Source: Mycolicibacterium sp. BiH015
GTDB taxonomy: Bacteria; Actinomycetota; Actinomycetes; Mycobacteriales; Mycobacteriaceae
Length of the DNA: 64,000 nt
Direction of reading: 5' to 3'
Assembly (NCBI RefSeq): GCF_027706845.1
Contig: NZ_JAQGCZ010000001.1
Span: 496,001 to 560,000, forward strand
The notes beneath the pieces are model-generated. The model was not told the origin of the DNA. It searched no databases and saw only the letters and a program-made list of their open reading frames with translations. Both the position numbers and the translations under genes were made by a program. Shown piece after piece: positions 61,370 through 64,000 of the stretch; within the stretch, counting starts at the first letter, position 1; the number at the start of each line of letters is the position of its first letter.

Positions 61370-64000
61370 TCAGAGTTCGAGGCCACCGACGTCGCGGCCA
61401 CGACCGCGGGAGCGTGATCGTTCGGTGCTGCGCTCCAGTCCGGCGCGGAAACGCTCGTAGGCCTGGTGACGATTCTGCTGGGTGCGGGTGTGGTCGCGCC
61501 AGGCGGCCCGCCAGGTGCCGCGGCGTTGCTCATGGCGGTCGAGGACCTCGCCGATGATGTCGGGGAGCTGTTCGCGGGCGGTGTGTTCGGCTTCGATGTG
61601 CATGGTGCGGGCGCGGTCGTCGTTGGCCAGGATCATCTCGAGAGCGTGCGCGGCAGCGTGTTTGGTGCCGCGCCGGGCCACATGCATGCCCGCGGAAGGG
61701 GCGCTGTGTTCGTGGTCGGCTTCGCCGCTGAATCGGGTGTAGAGGTAGGCGTGGTTGGTCTGGCGGCCGCGGCTGAGCCCCACGTAGGCCTGGGTGCGGG
61801 AGGCGGTCTCGCCGAGCACGGTGTGGGCGGTGTCGACGGTGACACCTTGAGCGGCGTGCACGGTGACGGCGTATCCGAGGTGGACGTGCTGGCGTAGGTA
61901 GTCGCCGTCGAACAGGACGCGGGCTTTGTCGGTGAGCCGTTCGGCGGCGACGCGGTTGGTGGTTTCGTCGACACCGGCTACCCGCCACCGGTTGCCGTTG
62001 CGTACCTGATTGACTGTCTGCCCTTCACGGTGGTGGGGGCCGGGGTGCACGGTGATCGTGGCGTCGTTGTCGCGGCTGACGATGATGTCGCCGACCCGCA
62101 CCGTTTGGTCGCGGGCCACCTGCGCGGCGGGTCCCTCGGTAGTGAGGGTGTCGTGGAGGCGCTGGTTGAGCGCATCAGCGATGTCCCAGGTATCGCAGAC
62201 CAGCAGGGTGTCGCGTCCGGCGGCGCGGTCATCGAGGTAGGCCGCGAGGGCGTCGACGGCCATGCTGACCTGATCGCCGGTGCGCAGCCGGTCGTGGCTG
62301 CGGTACCAGCGGACCGCTCTGCGGAGCCGGTTGCCGCGCCCGTTGCGGATCGCCAGCGAGGCGTCGCGTTCGGCCGGATCGCGCATGCGCCACACCTGCG
62401 AGAGGCGCTGGGTCCAGGGCAGCTCGGTACACAGTTGGTCGAACATGCCGCCGCGGGCCTTGACCGGGGCCAGCTGGTAGGGATCCCCGACAAGGACGGT
62501 TTTCGCCCGAGCGGCGGTGGTGGTCTCCAGCAGCTGCCGCAGCTTGGGGGTGGCCACCATGGACGCCTCATCGACGACCACCACGGTGCGGTGATCGAGG
62601 GCCAGGGTGCCGGTGTCGAGCTGGTGCAGCGCTTTGTCGAGGGTCATCCCGTGATCGCCGCCGCCGTCAGCGAGTGCTTGGTCGACCGCGGTCCCGGTGG
62701 GGGCGAGCACCAGCACCTCTCTGTTGGCTCGGTGAGCGGCGGTGCGCAGGGCTTGCAGGGAGTGGGTTTTCCCGGCGCCGGCCGGTGCGGACAGCGGATT
62801 GACCAACCACGGCGACATGCCGATCGTGGCCACCGCGCGCGCCTGATCAGGCGACAGCGCGGCCAGCTCGCTCGAGCGCACATCTAAGCGCGCACACGCA
62901 TCGGCAGCGCCTGCGGCGTCGAGTACGCGCATCTCCTCTTTTAGGATCGCGGTGAGCGTGAATTTCTCGTGTCCTTCGCGCTCATGTGCGGCGCGCGGTG
63001 CGCTCACCCGCAGACCGATGCGCGCTGCGAGGTCCTCGATGTGCGCCCGGACATCCCGGCCCTCACCAGGATCTTCCCCGTAGGGCATGACCGCGCCGAC
63101 CAGCTCGACGACATCGGCGCGCGTGAACGCGGCCTTGTCGATGCGCGCTAGCGCGGCGGCGATGCGCGCCCGCCCGGGGATGTGCGCTTGTGCGCGCCGC
63201 GCAGCGCGCGCGGCGAAGTGCGCGTCGCGGTCCAGATCCAGACCGCGCGCATCAGTGCGCCACATCGCTTTGAGTTCGTCCCAGGCGAGCTGCTCGGGTT
63301 TGGTGGGCCGGGTGGCTTTCTGCGCGGTGGCCAACTGCGCGGCGGTCGGCTCACCGTCGACGACGACCAGGTTGTCTTTGGCCCATTCCCGCAGCCGCGT
63401 CGAACGCTGCGACCACGCCTTGATGCTCGCGGCAGTGACGCCGGCGATCTCGGCCATGCCGGAATGCTCGTCGACGGGCTGCCATTCGAAGCCCCGCTCG
63501 GCGTGCAACTCGTGGCGCAGCGTGGCCTGGTAGATGATCCCGGCGGCTTTAGCTTCGTGATACAGCGACTTGGAGTCGATCGACACCAGCCGCCCATCAG
63601 CTCTGACCTGGCGATTCGGCACGATGACATGGGTGTGCAGGTGCGGGTCCCCGCAGCGGCTCGTCTCGTGCTGATAGGCGATCGCGACCAGCCCGGGCAG
63701 CCGCTGGAGGTCTTTGTTGCTGGTCAGCGGGTTGTGCACCCGGGTGTACCCGGCGTGTTCGTGCAGGTAGGTCATCGCGGCTTCGACTGCTTTGACGTGG
63801 GCGTTCTGCATGACCTTTTCGGCCACGTCGTCGGTCAGCGACCGCAGCAGCGACACACTCTTGGGCGCGGCGAACATCAGGTCAAACCCGTGCACCCCGT
63901 TGGTTCCGAACGCCCGGCCGGCCTCCCCATTAGGCGTCACGCCGTCGTCGAGCCAGCGTGCCGCTACCTCGGTGTCAGCAAACCCGCCGTCAAGTGCGGC
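61370..64000 (-). CDS. traA: TraA/MobF-type conjugative relaxase-helicase (3' part; start lies beyond the window)
   Basis: At least 876 residues; the frame is open through the right edge. TrwC-type relaxase domain with the three-His metal motif DPHLHTHVIVPN and FDLMFAAPKSVSLLRSL. A RecD/TraI-like helicase follows: Walker A SAPAGAGKTHSLQAL, VVVVDEASMVAT, and the UvrD-like VTVHAAQGVTVDTAHTVLG near the end. The C-terminal tail is Arg/His-rich. It would nick at oriT and unwind the transferred strand. The catalytic tyrosines are outside the visible part. Its presence makes the element self-transmissible or mobilisable. Confidence 0.93.
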   Translation of the reverse strand, partial: AALDGGFADTEVAARWLDDGVTPNGEAGRAFGTNGVHGFDLMFAAPKSVSLLRSLTDDVAEKVMQNAHVKAVEAAMTYLHEHAGYTRVHNPLTSNKDLQRLPGLVAIAYQHETSRCGDPHLHTHVIVPNRQVRADGRLVSIDSKSLYHEAKAAGIIYQATLRHELHAERGFEWQPVDEHSGMAEIAGVTAASIKAWSQRSTRLREWAKDNLVVVDGEPTAAQLATAQKATRPTKPEQLAWDELKAMWRTDARGLDLDRDAHFAARAARRAQAHIPGRARIAAALARIDKAAFTRADVVELVGAVMPYGEDPGEGRDVRAHIEDLAARIGLRVSAPRAAHEREGHEKFTLTAILKEEMRVLDAAGAADACARLDVRSSELAALSPDQARAVATIGMSPWLVNPLSAPAGAGKTHSLQALRTAAHRANREVLVLAPTGTAVDQALADGGGDHGMTLDKALHQLDTGTLALDHRTVVVVDEASMVATPKLRQLLETTTAARAKTVLVGDPYQLAPVKARGGMFDQLCTELPWTQRLSQVWRMRDPAERDASLAIRNGRGNRLRRAVRWYRSHDRLRTGDQVSMAVDALAAYLDDRAAGRDTLLVCDTWDIADALNQRLHDTLTTEGPAAQVARDQTVRVGDIIVSRDNDATITVHPGPHHREGQTVNQVRNGNRWRVAGVDETTNRVAAERLTDKARVLFDGDYLRQHVHLGYAVTVHAAQGVTVDTAHTVLGETASRTQAYVGLSRGRQTNHAYLYTRFSGEADHEHSAPSAGMHVARRGTKHAAAHALEMILANDDRARTMHIEAEHTAREQLPDIIGEVLDRHEQRRGTWRAAWRDHTRTQQNRHQAYERFRAGLERSTERSRSRGRGRDVGGLEL

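Larger units (their letters stand above)
50222..64000. mobile_element. Integrative element at tRNA-Pro (left end; continues past window)
   Basis: From the tRNA-Pro gene rightward the syntenic core ends and an element begins: tyrosine integrase, XRE regulator, excisionase-like HTH, primase-helicase, toxin-antitoxin pair, accessory genes and a TraA/MobF relaxase. The integrase lies against the tRNA, the classic att arrangement. A relaxase without visible type IV secretion genes in the window suggests an ICE whose conjugation genes are further right, or a mobilisable element. The other end (attR) is not in the window. Codon usage and GC fall around 52-55 kb. Confidence 0.85.

Noticed and set aside
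50222..64000. Second copy of the tRNA-Pro 3' end (attR) or other att repeats
   Set aside because: None seen by eye; the element probably extends beyond the window.

Overview
The window is high-GC actinobacterial DNA that I read as the chromosome of a fast-growing mycobacterium (Mycolicibacterium type). The basis is mycobacteria-specific content (WhiB4, PonA2, MarP, SftH-type helicase, the Rv3651-type PAS protein, Ms1 and 6C RNAs) and a gene order that, from memory, follows the M. tuberculosis Rv3630-Rv3684 segment almost gene for gene. No species can be named from the sequence alone.

Region 1 (1-10.0 kb): a TerC-type membrane protein gene (minus strand, cut by the window edge) sits behind what looks like a yybP-ykoY manganese riboswitch. 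Divergent from it is a tightly coupled five-gene operon: a Pls/PosA-like membrane peptide synthetase, an M1 metallopeptidase, a MOP-type flippase, a UDP-glucose 4-epimerase and a GT-C-like membrane protein. It looks like a surface polymer or envelope module.

Region 2 (10-29 kb): secreted CAP and proline-rich proteins, an L,D-transpeptidase, tRNA-Thr(CGT), holB, a membrane adenylyl cyclase, topA, cspA, the SftH helicase, an Rv3651-like protein, an additional Ser/Thr kinase, and a seven-gene Flp/Tad-type locus (ssd, tadA, tadB, tadC, flp, tadE, tadE-like).

Region 3 (29-50 kb): two non-coding RNAs flank a SerB-like HAD hydrolase gene, 6C on its left and Ms1 (the mycobacterial 6S-like RNA) on its right. 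Then come acs, envelope proteases (an Rv3668c-type protease and MarP), ephE, a Nudix/TlpA-like/Nth run, crp, an MBL hydrolase, RidA, two ArsA-like ATPases, whiB4, ponA2, a metallophosphoesterase and a cysteine-synthase-like enzyme. This is core genome with metabolic, redox and cell-wall functions.

Region 4 (50.2-64 kb, running off the right edge): an integrative element inserted at tRNA-Pro(CGG). It carries a tyrosine integrase whose 3' end reads through the tRNA, an XRE regulator, an excisionase-like protein, a TOPRIM primase-helicase, a DUF2188 protein, an unknown protein divergent from a RES/Xre toxin-antitoxin pair, a three-gene set resembling type VII secretion-linked proteins, and a TraA/MobF relaxase-helicase that continues past the window. 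Base composition drops visibly around 52-55 kb, as expected for transferred DNA.

Many genes have a TANNNT hexamer 6-7 bases before the start codon, the arrangement expected for leaderless mycobacterial transcripts. Statements of synteny and family membership are from memory; no searches were run.
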